Assembly: GCA_903642215.1 (NCBI GenBank) | Contig: CAHJWG010000002.1 | Coordinates: 124,001-188,000, forward strand | DNA from: Sphingobacteriaceae bacterium | GTDB lineage: Bacteria; Bacteroidota; Bacteroidia; Sphingobacteriales; Sphingobacteriaceae | DNA: 64,000 bases | Direction of reading: 5' to 3' | Shown here: positions 42,602-52,820 of the stretch, one piece after another | Layout: every line of letters starts with the position of its first letter | How positions within the stretch are numbered: the first letter of the stretch is position 1 | Program-made: the position numbers and the translations under genes | Notes under the pieces: generated by a model | Told to the model about the DNA's origin: nothing | The model's database searches: none | Seen by the model: only the letters and a program-made list of their open reading frames with translations

Positions 42602-44110
42602 TTACAAATCAGGTTTCAAAGGATCGATTCCTGGTATAGCATTATCTTTATTTTGTAATACAGAATGCTTTTTGCTGTAAGTAAAGTAGATGACGAAGCC
42701 GATTAACAGCCAAATGATCAATCTTAACCAGTTAGTCCAACCCAAACCTAAAATCATTAAGCCACAAACAACTGCACCTAATATCGGAACCAAAGGAACC
42801 AAAGGAGTTTTAAATTCACGTTTCAAATCCGGATCGGTTTTACGCAACACAATTACGGCAATACAAACTAAAATAAAGGCAAATAGCGTACCGATGCTCG
42901 TCATGTCGCCCACAATATCTCCCGGAACAAAAGCGGCAAACAAGCCTACCAGAATCAAAATAAACCAGCTTGCTTTGTAAGGTGTTTTGTATTCAGGGTG
43001 AATATCGCTGAATACTTTTGGTAGCAAACCATCGCGGCTCATGGAATAAAACACACGCGACTGCCCTAAAAGCATCACCAAAATTACCGAGGAAAAACCG
43101 GCTAAAATGGCTACGGTTACCAATTTACTCAACCAGCCGTAACCGATCATGTATTTATTGATGGCAAAAACTACAGAAGCCTCTTTACCGGAAGTCCTGA
43201 AATCTTCTACGGTTGCCATTCCGGTTAAAACATGTGCAAAAAGAATGTATAAAACAGTACAAATGGCAAGGGAGCCTAAAATTCCGATCGGCATATCACG
43301 TTTCGGATTGATGGCTTCCTGGGCAGTTGTGCTTACGGCATCAAAACCAATGAAAGCGAAAAATACCACGCCGGCTGCTCCGATAATTCCCCAAAAACCT
43401 CCGAAATTATGAGAAAGTCCGTCGGGATCAACATAAGTGGTTGCTGCCGGAATATAGGGTGTATGATTAGCAGGATTGATAAAACTCCAGCCTAAAACAA
43501 TAATTAAAACTACAATAGAAACTTTAGTGATTACGATAATGCCGTTTACCAAGGCGGATTCCTGCGTACCCCGGATGAGCAGCATGGTTAAAATTATTAC
43601 GATAAACAAAGCAGGTAAATTGATAATGCCGTGCAAATCTCCGGAATGCTGAAAAGGCGAATGGCACCATTGATATGGTATTTCACTGATACCCAGTACA
43701 TCAACTAATAACCTGTTCAAATATTCGCTCCAGGCAATGCCAACGGTTGCGGCACCAACGGCATATTCTAATATCAAATCCCAGCCAATAATCCAGGCCA
43801 CCAATTCGCCCATCGTTGCGTAACTATACGTGTAAGCACTGCCTGCAATCGGTATAGAGGAAGATAGTTCTGCATAACAAAGACCGGCCAAAGCACAACC
43901 AATAGCGGCTACAATAAAACCATAAGTTACAGACGGGCCTGCATTTTGCGCTGCTGCTGCTGCTGTACGCACAAATAAACCGGCTCCGATAATGGCACCG
44001 ATTCCTAAGGCAATTAAAGAACCTGCAGTTAATGTACGCTTCAAGCTTTTTTCAGACTCTGCTGATTCTGCCATCAACGTACTAATAGGCTTTTTTAAAA
44101 ATAGACTCAT
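42602..44110 (-). CDS. APC-family (cationic) amino acid permease
   Basis: 502 residues with about 12-14 helices. N-terminal signature SLIALGIGAIIGAGLFVRTA (substrate backbone-binding GAG in helix 1), LCYAELSSSIPIAGSAYTYSYATMGE, FIGFDAVSTTAQEAINPKRDMPIGI in helix 6. The last part resembles CAT-type cationic amino acid transporters. Substrate not fixed by sequence. Own terminator; 119 bases separate it from the pyrophosphatase gene. Confidence 0.92.
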   Translation of the reverse strand: MSLFLKKPISTLMAESAESEKSLKRTLTAGSLIALGIGAIIGAGLFVRTAAAAAQNAGPSVTYGFIVAAIGCALAGLCYAELSSSIPIAGSAYTYSYATMGELVAWIIGWDLILEYAVGAATVGIAWSEYLNRLLVDVLGISEIPYQWCHSPFQHSGDLHGIINLPALFIVIILTMLLIRGTQESALVNGIIVITKVSIVVLIIVLGWSFINPANHTPYIPAATTYVDPDGLSHNFGGFWGIIGAAGVVFFAFIGFDAVSTTAQEAINPKRDMPIGILGSLAICTVLYILFAHVLTGMATVEDFRTSGKEASVVFAINKYMIGYGWLSKLVTVAILAGFSSVILVMLLGQSRVFYSMSRDGLLPKVFSDIHPEYKTPYKASWFILILVGLFAAFVPGDIVGDMTSIGTLFAFILVCIAVIVLRKTDPDLKREFKTPLVPLVPILGAVVCGLMILGLGWTNWLRLIIWLLIGFVIYFTYSKKHSVLQNKDNAIPGIDPLKPDL

Positions 44111-44179
44111 ATAGTTGATTTAATAATTATTGATTTGTTCTGCATTTTCAAACGTAATTAAATTTAATGAGAAAAAAGA

Positions 44180-44208
44180 AAGGGATTTTGCTTAACAAAA
44201 TCCCTTTA
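44180..44208 (-). terminator. Terminator of hppA
   Basis: AAAGGGATTTTG-CTTAA-CAAAATCCCTTT, 21 bases past the stop codon. Confidence 0.85.
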
Positions 44209-44229
44209 CAATAACAAATCTGCCAATTA

Positions 44230-46437
44230 TTAAGGCTTTATTTTTACTAATGCTGTTTTTACCGGCATAATTTTAATTTCTTTATTTATTTGAGGTTTAA
44301 TTTTGGTGATGCCGTTGTTTTCTACATGAATATGCGGCGCAATAATCAAAGAAACGATCGACATCAGCTTAATTAAGATATTCATGGAAGGGCCGGAAGT
44401 ATCTTTAAAAGGATCGCCTACCGTGTCGCCGGTAACAGAAGCTTTGTGCAGTTCTGATTTTTTATAATAGATTTCGCCGTTGATTTCTACACCTTTTTCA
44501 AATGATTTTTTGGCATTGTCCCAGGCACCTCCGGCGTTGGATTGAAAAATCCCCATCAAAACACCAGAAACGGTAACGCCGGCCAGCAATCCGCCTAAAA
44601 CTTCGGGCCCAAATGTGAAACCGACAATCAGCGGCGTAATTAAAGCGATTAAACCCGGAGCTACCATTTCGCGCAGGGAAGCTTGCGTAGAAATGGCAAC
44701 GCATTTTTCGTATTCCGGCTTGGCTTTGTATTCCATAATACCCGGAATTTCGCGGAACTGCCGCCGTACTTCCTGTACCATCGCCATGGCCGCGCGGCCA
44801 ACGGCAGAAATACATAAGGCTGAAAAGATAAACGGAATCATGCCGCCAACAAATAATCCGGATAGAACATCGGCTTTGTAAATATCGATATGATCAATCC
44901 CGGCCACGCCAACAAACGCGGCAAACAAAGCCAGCGAAGTTAGGGCTGCTGAAGCAATGGCAAATCCTTTTCCGGTTGCAGCAGTAGTGTTTCCAACCGC
45001 ATCGAGGATGTCTGTCCGGTGGCGTACTTCTTCCGGCAGCTGGCTCATTTCTGCAATTCCGCCGGCGTTATCGGCAATCGGCCCAAAGGCATCGATGGCT
45101 AATTGCATGGCCGTGGTAGACATCATCCCGGCAGCGGCAATAGCAACGCCGTACAATCCTGCAAAATGAAAAGAACCGTAAATTCCGGCGGCTAAAACAA
45201 GTATCGGTAGTACAGTTGATTCCATGCCAACGGCCAAACCGGCAATAATATTAGTAGCATGGCCCGTAGAAGATTGCTTGATAATACTCATTACCGGGCG
45301 TTTGCCCATCGCGGTATAATATTCGGTGATGATCGACATTAAAGTACCAACTACTAAACCAACAGCAATGGATAAAAAAACATCTGTTTTAGTGAAATTT
45401 ACACCGCGAATAGACATGGTGGTATCAGGAAGCAGCCACCTTACTGCAAAAAAAGTTGCAATTGCAGTCAAGATGATGGAAATCCAGTTACCCAGATTCA
45501 GCGCGTTCTGTACACTATTGGTCTCTTTTTTTATGCCGACAAAAGAAGCACCAACGATAGAAAATACCAATCCCAAACCGGCAATCAGCATCGGAAGTAA
45601 AATTGGTGCGATGCCGCCAAACTGATCTTCAGAAACAATTTCCCGACCTAAAACCATTGTTGCCAGCATTGTTGCCACGTAAGATCCAAATAAATCAGCA
45701 CCCATTCCGGCTACATCGCCCACATTATCGCCTACGTTATCTGCAATCGTGGCCGGGTTACGTACGTCATCCTCCGGAATTCCGGCTTCCACTTTTCCAA
45801 CCAAATCAGCACCAACATCGGCAGCTTTGGTATAAATTCCGCCGCCAACACGGGCAAATAAGGCAATAGATTCTGCTCCCAGAGAAAATCCGGCTAAAAC
45901 TTCCAGTGCTTTTTCCATGTCTTTACCATTTACATTGCCGCCGGTTTTCACCACATACATCTGATAAAAAACAATAAACAGTGAACCCAAACCGATAATC
46001 GCCAAACCGGCAACGCCTAATCCCATCACCGTTCCGCCGGTAAAAGATACTTTTAATGCTTGTGCCAAACTTGTTTTTGCCGCTTCCGTGGTGCGCACAT
46101 TAGCTTTGGTAGCGATGCGCATTCCCAGGTATCCTGCAAAAGCGGAGAACAATGCACCGATTACAAAAGAGATAGCAATAACCGGGCTGGAGGTTTCAAC
46201 CGTTGTACCGGAATAAGCCAGTAAAATCATGGTGATGGCCACAAAATAAGCCAGAATGCGCCATTCGGCACGTAAAAAAGCCATGGCACCATCGGCAATA
46301 TAACCGGCCAGTTCGGTCATTTTTGCGTCGCCGGAAGCTTGCTTGGTAACCCAGGCAGATTTTGCGGCCATAAATAAAATTCCAACCACGCCAAAAAGCG
46401 GGATCAGGAAGACTAAATTCTTGTTTAGAAATTCCAT
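44230..46437 (-). CDS. hppA: Membrane-bound ion-pumping pyrophosphatase
   Basis: 735 residues, about 16 helices. Hydrolyses cytoplasmic PPi to pump H+ and/or Na+. The substrate loop is present: [18 protein letters not shown], then [23 protein letters not shown]; a second acidic cluster is [10 protein letters not shown]. The [10 protein letters not shown] segment has Ala, not Lys, at the position that decides K+ dependence, so it should be the K+-dependent class, to which Bacteroidota Na+- and Na+/H+-pumps belong. The C-terminal 25 residues are a polar, basic tail. A dispersed-motif copy (44250) is in the last codons. Confidence 0.95.
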   Translation of the reverse strand: MEFLNKNLVFLIPLFGVVGILFMAAKSAWVTKQASGDAKMTELAGYIADGAMAFLRAEWRILAYFVAITMILLAYSGTTVETSSPVIAISFVIGALFSAFAGYLGMRIATKANVRTTEAAKTSLAQALKVSFTGGTVMGLGVAGLAIIGLGSLFIVFYQMYVVKTGGNVNGKDMEKALEVLAGFSLGAESIALFARVGGGIYTKAADVGADLVGKVEAGIPEDDVRNPATIADNVGDNVGDVAGMGADLFGSYVATMLATMVLGREIVSEDQFGGIAPILLPMLIAGLGLVFSIVGASFVGIKKETNSVQNALNLGNWISIILTAIATFFAVRWLLPDTTMSIRGVNFTKTDVFLSIAVGLVVGTLMSIITEYYTAMGKRPVMSIIKQSSTGHATNIIAGLAVGMESTVLPILVLAAGIYGSFHFAGLYGVAIAAAGMMSTTAMQLAIDAFGPIADNAGGIAEMSQLPEEVRHRTDILDAVGNTTAATGKGFAIASAALTSLALFAAFVGVAGIDHIDIYKADVLSGLFVGGMIPFIFSALCISAVGRAAMAMVQEVRRQFREIPGIMEYKAKPEYEKCVAISTQASLREMVAPGLIALITPLIVGFTFGPEVLGGLLAGVTVSGVLMGIFQSNAGGAWDNAKKSFEKGVEINGEIYYKKSELHKASVTGDTVGDPFKDTSGPSMNILIKLMSIVSLIIAPHIHVENNGITKIKPQINKEIKIMPVKTALVKIKP

Positions 46438-46473
46438 AATTAGGTTAATAAGAGGTTTATATTGATTGGTATG

Positions 46474-46504
46474 GAAAGCTAAGGATTGTATTAGAAACTG
46501 GCAA
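46474..46504 (-). promoter_or_regulatory. Candidate hppA promoter
   Basis: On the minus strand TTG (46502-46504), 20 bases, then TAGCTTTC (46474-46481), close to the Bacteroidota TTG-N19-21-TAnnTTTG rule with one mismatch. Confidence 0.45.
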
Positions 46505-46523
46505 TAGCAAACAAAATATTTAA

Positions 46524-46537
46524 ATACTGTTTTTACC
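46524..46537 (-). repeat. Dispersed motif, ACAG form, in divergent gap
   Basis: ATACTGTTTTTACC, 20 bases upstream of the hppA promoter candidate and 43 bases before the permease start. Confidence 0.85.
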
Positions 46538-46579
46538 GTACTATTTTTTGGATAGATTCGGAAAATTTAGTTTTAGCTG

Positions 46580-48001
46580 ATGGAAAATCCAATTGAAGAA
46601 CAGGAAATGAAACGCGAGTTGGGCCTGCTCGATGCAACCATGCTGGTGGTTGGGTCGATGATCGGTTCGGGTATTTTTATTGTAAGTGCCGATATTACCC
46701 GAAGCGTTGGCAGTGCCGGCTGGGTAATTTTAATTTGGGTCATCAGCGGATTGATTACTTTAACGGCAGCATTGAGTTACGGCGAACTTTCGGCCATGTT
46801 CCCGAAAGCCGGCGGCCAGTATGTTTACCTCCGCGAAGCATACAACAAATTTGTAGCGTTTTTATTTGGCTGGTCAACATTCACGGTAATTCAAACCGGA
46901 ACGATTGCGGCAGTCGGCGTTGCTTTTGCCAAGTTTTCGGCTTATATTTTTCCGGCGGTCGGGCCGGATCATATTTTGTTTTCCTTCGGGAGTTTTCAAT
47001 TCAACGCCGCACAATTGCTTTCAATTCTGATGATTATACTTTTAACCTGGATTAATAGCCGCGGCGTAAAAAATGGCAAAATCATCCAAACGCTGTTTAC
47101 CATCACCAAAATCGTTTCTTTATTTGGGTTGATTGCATTTGGCTTAACCACAGCTTTCAGGTCAGAAATCTGGCATGCTAACTGGGCCGAACCCTGGAAA
47201 ATGATGCAGTGGAAAGCGAATTCCAACACGGCAATTGCCATTGGCGCGAGTGCTCTTTTTGCCGGCATTATTTCATCAATGGTTGGTTCTTTGTTTTCCA
47301 GTGATGCCTGGAACAACGTTACTTTTATCGCCGGCGAAATCCGTAATCCAAAACGCAACATTGGTTTAAGTTTGTTTCTGGGAACGCTGATTGTAACCAC
47401 AATTTATATCCTGGCCAACATCATGTACACCGCCGTTTTGCCGATGGTGGAAATTGCACATGCACCGGCAGATCGGGTTGCAGTTGCCGCTTCGCAATAT
47501 ATTTTCGGCACATCCGGGACGATTATTATCGCCGTCATGATCATGATCTCCACTTTCGGCTGTAATAACGGATTGATTTTAGCCGGAGCGAGGGTTTATT
47601 ACACCATGGCGCAGGACGGGCTTTTCTTCAAACAAGCCGCTACTTTAAACAAATTTGAAGTGCCCGGCTGGGGCTTGTGGGCACAATGTTTGTGGACTTG
47701 TTTACTCTGTTTATCAGGTACTTACGGTGCGTTGCTGGATTATGTAGTTTTCGTGGTATTGATCTTTTACATTTTAACCATCGGCGGGATTTTTATTTTA
47801 CGCAAAAAAAGGCCGGAAGCAGAACGCCCTTACAAAGCGTTTTTATATCCGGTTTTGCCTGCTTTGTATATTGTTGCGGCCGCCGTGATTTGCATCGGTT
47901 TGCTTATTTATAAAACCGATACGGCCGGCTACGGATTACTGATTGTGCTGATCGGTATTCCGGTTTATTTTATCTCTCAACGCAACCTAAAAAATGCCTG
48001 A
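46580..48001 (+). CDS. APC-family amino acid transporter (APA-like)
   Basis: 473 residues, twelve helices. Helix 1 signature ATMLVVGSMIGSGIFIVSADI; YGELSAMFPKAGGQYVYLREAY; helix 6 region SDAWNNVTFIAGEIRNPKRNIG. Resembles basic amino acid/polyamine antiporters or LAT-like exchangers; substrate unknown. Its last 8 bases overlap dacB in another frame. Confidence 0.92.
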   Translation: MENPIEEQEMKRELGLLDATMLVVGSMIGSGIFIVSADITRSVGSAGWVILIWVISGLITLTAALSYGELSAMFPKAGGQYVYLREAYNKFVAFLFGWSTFTVIQTGTIAAVGVAFAKFSAYIFPAVGPDHILFSFGSFQFNAAQLLSILMIILLTWINSRGVKNGKIIQTLFTITKIVSLFGLIAFGLTTAFRSEIWHANWAEPWKMMQWKANSNTAIAIGASALFAGIISSMVGSLFSSDAWNNVTFIAGEIRNPKRNIGLSLFLGTLIVTTIYILANIMYTAVLPMVEIAHAPADRVAVAASQYIFGTSGTIIIAVMIMISTFGCNNGLILAGARVYYTMAQDGLFFKQAATLNKFEVPGWGLWAQCLWTCLLCLSGTYGALLDYVVFVVLIFYILTIGGIFILRKKRPEAERPYKAFLYPVLPALYIVAAAVICIGLLIYKTDTAGYGLLIVLIGIPVYFISQRNLKNA

Positions 48002-49409
48002 TAAAAGAAGCATACTGTTTTTATGCCTGTTTTTTTGCTGCGGATTACTGCACGCTCAAAGTTTAAATCAAAAATTACAAACCGCTTTTACACGATTAGA
48101 GCAGGACACGCAGTGTAAATACGCTTCCTTGTCGTTAACCGTTCTGGATGCAAAAACCGGTGAAACTGTTTTCGCAGCACATCCGAATTTGGGTTTGGCA
48201 ACGGCTTCAACCTTAAAAGTGATCACTTCTATTACGGCTTTTAATTTGTTGGGGAAGGATTTTCAATACCAAACCACTTTAGGTTACAACGGAACACTTG
48301 CTGCAGACGGAACGTTGAAAGGCGATATCATCATCAAAGGCGGCGGCGACCCGACTTTGGGCAGCTGGCGTTACGATTCCTCCAAAGAAAACACCGTTTT
48401 AAAAATTTGGGTTGAAGCAATCCGCAAGGCCGGGATCAAAAAAATTGAAGGCCGGATTGTGGGCGATGATACTGTTTTTGGCACACAAAAAATTCCCGAC
48501 GGTTGGATTTGGCAGGATGTGGGCAATTATTACGGTGCCGGAACTTCCGGTTTGTGCTGGCGCGAAAACCAGTTCGATATTAAATTGCAGCAAGGGAAAA
48601 TCGGCAGCAATGTGAAAGTTTTGAAAACAGTTCCGGCGATGCCTTACCTGCAATTCTCCAACGAATTATTAACCGGAAACCCAGGTTCCGGCGACCGCTC
48701 TTACGCATATTTACCGGTTAAAAACAGCATGATGTATTTGCGTGGTTCCTACGCCGAGGATTTAACCAAGCGAAGTATTTCCGCAGCTTTGCCTGATCCG
48801 GCTTTCGATGCCGCATTTCGTTTGGCTGATACGTTAAAAAGAGCGGGGATTGAAGTTGAAGGAACGGCAGAATCTACAGAAACACTTGCTGTGATGCAAA
48901 AACCGCAACCTGCTTCAACACAAATTCTGGTCGGTATTACTTCGCCTAAATTAAGTGAGATGGTTTTTTGGCTGAATAAAAAGAGCATTAACCTATACGC
49001 AGAGCAGTTATTAAAAACGCTGGCTTTAAAAGCCGGAAAACCGGTTTCAACCGCCAATGGCGTTCAGGCTTTGCAGTATTTTTGGAAGGCAAAAGGCATC
49101 GATCCTAACGCCTTAAATATGGTTGATGGCAGCGGACTTTCGCCCGGCGACCGCATCACTACAGAAACCGTTGCCCGCATTCTTTTATCAGCAAAAAAAG
49201 AAAATTGGTTTCCGGATTTCTTTAAAAGCCTGCCAATTTATAATGATATAACAATGAAAAGCGGTAGTATTAAAGATGTTTTGGCTTATGCCGGCTATCA
49301 AAATAAAAACGGTAGAGAGCTTTGTTTTTCTATTATCGTAAATAATTACAGCGGAAGTTTGGCCGGCATAAAGGCCAAAATGTTTAGGGTTTTAGATGAG
49401 TTGAAGTGA
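47994..49409 (+). CDS. dacB: D-alanyl-D-alanine carboxypeptidase/endopeptidase (PBP4 type)
   Basis: 471 residues. Signal peptide (1-21, RSILFLCLFFCCGLLHAQ). Class C low-mass PBP: SxxK in ASTLKVITS near residue 68, SxN in NKKSINLYAEQLLKTL, KTG-type box as MKSGSIKDV, with VDGSGLSPGDRIT. Trims or cleaves peptidoglycan cross-links in the periplasm. Odd point: codons 3-11 are made of two overlapping dispersed motifs (48000-48025), so the motif encodes part of the signal peptide. Confidence 0.93.
   Translation: MPDKRSILFLCLFFCCGLLHAQSLNQKLQTAFTRLEQDTQCKYASLSLTVLDAKTGETVFAAHPNLGLATASTLKVITSITAFNLLGKDFQYQTTLGYNGTLAADGTLKGDIIIKGGGDPTLGSWRYDSSKENTVLKIWVEAIRKAGIKKIEGRIVGDDTVFGTQKIPDGWIWQDVGNYYGAGTSGLCWRENQFDIKLQQGKIGSNVKVLKTVPAMPYLQFSNELLTGNPGSGDRSYAYLPVKNSMMYLRGSYAEDLTKRSISAALPDPAFDAAFRLADTLKRAGIEVEGTAESTETLAVMQKPQPASTQILVGITSPKLSEMVFWLNKKSINLYAEQLLKTLALKAGKPVSTANGVQALQYFWKAKGIDPNALNMVDGSGLSPGDRITTETVARILLSAKKENWFPDFFKSLPIYNDITMKSGSIKDVLAYAGYQNKNGRELCFSIIVNNYSGSLAGIKAKMFRVLDELK
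48000..48025. repeat. Overlapping head-to-head pair of both motif forms in dacB start
   Basis: GATAAAAGAAGCAT (+, 48000-48013) and ATACTGTTTTTATG (-, 48012-48025) share two bases. GAAG and ACAG forms are combined in one inverted pair. Confidence 0.85.
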
Positions 49410-49412
49410 GCT

Positions 49413-49495
49413 GTTATCCTGACGATAGGAGGGATCTTCGTTGAACTGGAAATTATTTTGTTGAAAGAAGATTTCTCCTGACGTCGAAAGGACAA
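49413..49495. repeat. Bacteroidota GATCTTC/GAAGAT hairpin repeat
   Basis: TATCCTGACGATAGGAGGG, GATCTTC, loop, GAAGATTTCTCCTGACGTCG, AGGACAAC; between convergent dacB and bioB. Confidence 0.75.
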
Positions 49496-49581
49496 CATGA
49501 TTGAAAGGCAGCAAGGTTGAAAAGGACAATAATCCAAAGCCCTACAACAGCAAAAAATAAGCCCTAAACAGCTTTTTATAT

Positions 49582-50601
49582 TTATACCGTTGTTTCGGTT
49601 TCCTGTACAAACGGTTCCTGGATTGTTTGCTGCGGCCTGCCGTTTTTGAAAGCTTTACGGGGCGTTAAACCCAATAGCTCAAACATCATACGGTCTTCAT
49701 CCAAAGAAGGATTTGGCGTGGTTAATAATTTTTCGCCGGCGAAAATAGAATTCGCGCCAGCCATAAAACACAAAGCCTGTTCCACAGTACTCATTTCGGT
49801 ACGGCCGGCAGAAAGTCGCACTACTGTTTTCGGCATGATAATCCTGGTGGTGGCAATCATCCTCACCATATCCCAAACAGAAACACGCGGCTGATTGGCT
49901 AAAGGCGTTCCTTTTACCGGAACCAAAGCATTAATCGGCACAGATTCCGGGTGTTTCGGGAGATTGGACAAAGTTTTTAACATCGAAATACGGTCTTCCG
50001 CTGTTTCGCCTAAACCAATAATACCGCCGCTGCAAACCGTAATTTTTGCTTTGCGCACATGCTCTAAAGTTTGCAAACGCTCGTCATAAGTGCGGGTAGT
50101 GATGATGCGTTTGTAATCATCTTCGGATGTATCCAGATTATGATTATAAGCATACAAACCGGCATCTGCCAAACGTTGCGCCTGCGCTTCGTTTAACATT
50201 CCCAGCGTGCAACAAACTTCCATATCCAGCGCGTTTACTGCTTTTACCATATCAATTACCTTGTCGAAATCGCGATTATCACGTACCTCGCGCCAGGCTG
50301 CGCCCATACATAAACGCGAAGCACCGCCTGCTTTTGCTCTTTCGGCAACAGCAACCACTTCTTCTTTCGGCATGATCGCATGAACATTTACACCGGTATT
50401 GTAACGGGCAGCCTGCGGACAATAAGCACAATCTTCCGGGCAGCCGCCGGTTTTGATAGAGATCAGAGAACTGATCTGAACTTCAGAATAATCCTTGTTT
50501 TCACGGTGCACGGTGGCTGCACGATAAATTAAATCAAGTAAAGGTGTGTGATATATTTCTGCAATTTCTTCTTTCGTCCAGTTATTTCTAATCTCCGTCA
50601 T
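49582..50601 (-). CDS. bioB: Biotin synthase
   Basis: 339 residues. Radical SAM enzyme inserting sulfur into dethiobiotin. Radical SAM cluster CPEDCAYC (CxxxCxxC) near 54-61; further conserved [43 protein letters not shown], and RLSAGR with the 2Fe-2S Arg. Lies 27 kb from bioF/bioD and 30 kb from bioA, as a single gene. No biotin-regulator site is recognised upstream. Confidence 0.97.
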   Translation of the reverse strand: MTEIRNNWTKEEIAEIYHTPLLDLIYRAATVHRENKDYSEVQISSLISIKTGGCPEDCAYCPQAARYNTGVNVHAIMPKEEVVAVAERAKAGGASRLCMGAAWREVRDNRDFDKVIDMVKAVNALDMEVCCTLGMLNEAQAQRLADAGLYAYNHNLDTSEDDYKRIITTRTYDERLQTLEHVRKAKITVCSGGIIGLGETAEDRISMLKTLSNLPKHPESVPINALVPVKGTPLANQPRVSVWDMVRMIATTRIIMPKTVVRLSAGRTEMSTVEQALCFMAGANSIFAGEKLLTTPNPSLDEDRMMFELLGLTPRKAFKNGRPQQTIQEPFVQETETTV

Positions 50602-50697
50602 AATGCGCTGTGATTTACGTTTGGCAAATCTAACAAAAAGTAGAAATCATTAAAATAATGAACGAGAAGTTAAGATAACGTTTAATATTCGGCAGGT

Positions 50698-51381
50698 TTA
50701 AACTTTGGGCGGAACAACAATCAATGCGGCCTGCTTTTTCCTGAAAACCCCAAGCACGGCACTGATATTGGATTTTACGCCGAGAAATACCGGGAAAAGA
50801 TCAACATTCTGATCCTGCACTTTGCTGAAATTGTGCATATATCGGCCTTGTAAAAATATTACAAATCCGGAACCCAAGCTTAAATCCAAACCTAAACCTG
50901 CTTCGGCAGAAGCTGTCCAGGTATAATTATTGGTTTGGGTTGCTGTTAAAAGCTGCGTGTTTACGGTAACATTCGGCAGATTTGTTAAGCCGACACCAGG
51001 GCCGATAAATCCGTAAAAACTAACATGTTTACCGCCGAAACGATACCCCGGCGCAGCTTCCAGCATGTAAAAAGTGCTGCTTCCGTATTTAATCCGGTAC
51101 GGGTTGCCTGCCTGATCAGAATAATCCTGATAGTAGCCAAAAGAAAGCAGATCCAAATTTCCCATTAAAAACACATTGCTTTTTTTAAAGCGATATTCTA
51201 TGCCGAGATTAGTGGAAAACTGCGGCTTTAAAACAGTGTTGAGTTTCCCGCTGTTAAAACCGTAACCAAAGCCGCTTATACTTAAAAGTTTGCTGCTGTC
51301 TTGGTTGGTTTTTTGGGCAAATAATTGCTGCGTTGAAATGATGCTGCAAAGAAGGAGGGCTGACCGTAAAAAGTTTTTCAT
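50698..51381 (-). CDS. Outer-membrane beta-barrel protein
   Basis: 227 residues. Signal peptide cut after LFAQ (residue 22). The rest has about eight amphipathic strands (GFGYGFNSGKLN, TNLGIEYRFKKSNVFLMG, MLEAAPGYRFGG, FYGFIGPGVGLTNLP). The last 15 residues extend past the barrel. Family type is the 8-strand porin-like OMPs of Bacteroidota; role unknown. Confidence 0.75.
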   Translation of the reverse strand: MKNFLRSALLLCSIISTQQLFAQKTNQDSSKLLSISGFGYGFNSGKLNTVLKPQFSTNLGIEYRFKKSNVFLMGNLDLLSFGYYQDYSDQAGNPYRIKYGSSTFYMLEAAPGYRFGGKHVSFYGFIGPGVGLTNLPNVTVNTQLLTATQTNNYTWTASAEAGLGLDLSLGSGFVIFLQGRYMHNFSKVQDQNVDLFPVFLGVKSNISAVLGVFRKKQAALIVVPPKV

Positions 51382-51449
51382 ATTGATTTTTGAAGCGTAA
51401 AGTGCTATTTTATCTCAAACAACCTATACGCGTATTGTTTGCCGTGAGG

Positions 51450-51463
51450 TTGCTTCTTTTATA
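51450..51463 (-). repeat. Dispersed motif overlapping mgtE stop
   Basis: On the gene strand TATAAAAGAAGCAA; its first bases include the TAA stop of mgtE. Confidence 0.7.
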
Positions 51464-52805
51464 ACAATAATTTTGATGCCAGGCCGAGGATCAGCAAAAA
51501 GCCAAAACAATCTGTAAAAGTGGTGATAATAATGGAGGAAGCCACCGCCGGATCGATACCAACCCGTTTTAAAAGCAGCGGAATAGATGATCCCGCTAAA
51601 CCGGCTATCAATAGGTTACCGGTCATCGACAGAAATAAAACAAAGCCTAATTTTAGGTTATGGTCAAAAAAAACAGCAATCAAAAAAACAATAATTCCGT
51701 TGGAAGCACCGTTTACAAAACCTACCAAAAACTCTTTTAAAACGGTAACGTAAGCCTGGCGGTCGCTCAGGTTAATTAATGAAATCCGCCGAACGGTTAC
51801 CGCAAGTGCCTGTGTAGCAGCATTCCCGCCCATGCCGGCAATAATCGTCATGTACGAAGAAAGGATAACCAGTTTGGAAACCGTTGCATCAAAACTGCGG
51901 ATAACGGAAGCCGCCAGAAAAGCCGTCCCTAAATTAATGATGAGCCAGGGCAGGCGGCTTTTGATTGCATCCTGCCAGGTTCCGCCCAGCTCTTCATCCT
52001 CGGAAACACCGGCAATTTTTAAAATATCTTCGGTACTTTCTTCCTCCAAAACATCGATGATGTCATCCACCGTAATCCTGCCCAGCAAACGCATGTCATC
52101 ACTCACTACCGGGATGCTGGTGAGGTTATATTGCGAGAACAAACGCGCCACTTCCTCCTGGTCCATTTCGGCTTTTACATACACGAAATCGCGGTTTACC
52201 ATATCCACCACATGCACGTCCATGCGTGATTTCAATACTTCTTTTACCGATAAAAAACCCTGAAGCACATCGGCATCGTCCACCACGTAAATATAAAAAT
52301 CATCCATTTCTTCGGATTGCCGGATGATCTCGTCCAACGCTTCTTTTTTATTCAGATTGATGTTTACCTTGATGATTTCGGTATTCATCAAACCGCCGGC
52401 CGTATCTTCCTCGTAATTGAGCAGGTTGCGGATATTAGAAGCATCTTCTTCGTCCAGATCTTCTAAAATTTCCTGCTGGTCTTGCTCATCCATCTGCGAA
52501 ATCAGGTCGGTTGCATCATCGTAATCCAGCTCTTCCACAATTTCAGAACGCTTTTCGGGATCGAGGTTGAACAGGATTTCCTCCGGATGATGTTCCTCGG
52601 CCATTTCGGCCAGCACTTCCGAAGCTACATCGCTTGGTAAAACGTTGATGATCCGTTCCCGTGCATCCGGCGTTAACTTGCCGCATAAATCAGCAATTTC
52701 CGAAGCGTGGTAATCTGTTAAAGCAGCAACCAGCGTGGCATCATTTTCTTCTAATGCCTGCTTTACCAGCAGCAAATCATTTTTATCTATTTCGTAAGAC
52801 GGCAT
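51459..52805 (-). CDS. mgtE: Magnesium transporter MgtE
   Basis: 448 residues. N domain with acidic helical repeats (about 1-130: EEILFNLDPEKRSEIVEELDYDD), tandem CBS domains (about 135-262), then five helices (about 285-448) with the pore signature GMGGNAATQALAV, and PLLLKRVGIDPAVASSIIITT, DCFGFL. Mg2+ channel gated by intracellular Mg2+. Complete length. Dispersed motif copies at 52235 (inside) and 51450 (stop). Confidence 0.95.
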   Translation of the reverse strand: MPSYEIDKNDLLLVKQALEENDATLVAALTDYHASEIADLCGKLTPDARERIINVLPSDVASEVLAEMAEEHHPEEILFNLDPEKRSEIVEELDYDDATDLISQMDEQDQQEILEDLDEEDASNIRNLLNYEEDTAGGLMNTEIIKVNINLNKKEALDEIIRQSEEMDDFYIYVVDDADVLQGFLSVKEVLKSRMDVHVVDMVNRDFVYVKAEMDQEEVARLFSQYNLTSIPVVSDDMRLLGRITVDDIIDVLEEESTEDILKIAGVSEDEELGGTWQDAIKSRLPWLIINLGTAFLAASVIRSFDATVSKLVILSSYMTIIAGMGGNAATQALAVTVRRISLINLSDRQAYVTVLKEFLVGFVNGASNGIIVFLIAVFFDHNLKLGFVLFLSMTGNLLIAGLAGSSIPLLLKRVGIDPAVASSIIITTFTDCFGFLLILGLASKLLL

Positions 52806-52820
52806 CGGCCTAAGTTACAA

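Noticed and set aside
49410-50700. Riboswitch or BirA operator near bioB
   Set aside because: No matching conserved structure or palindrome could be recognised; only the GATCTTC hairpin repeat is there.
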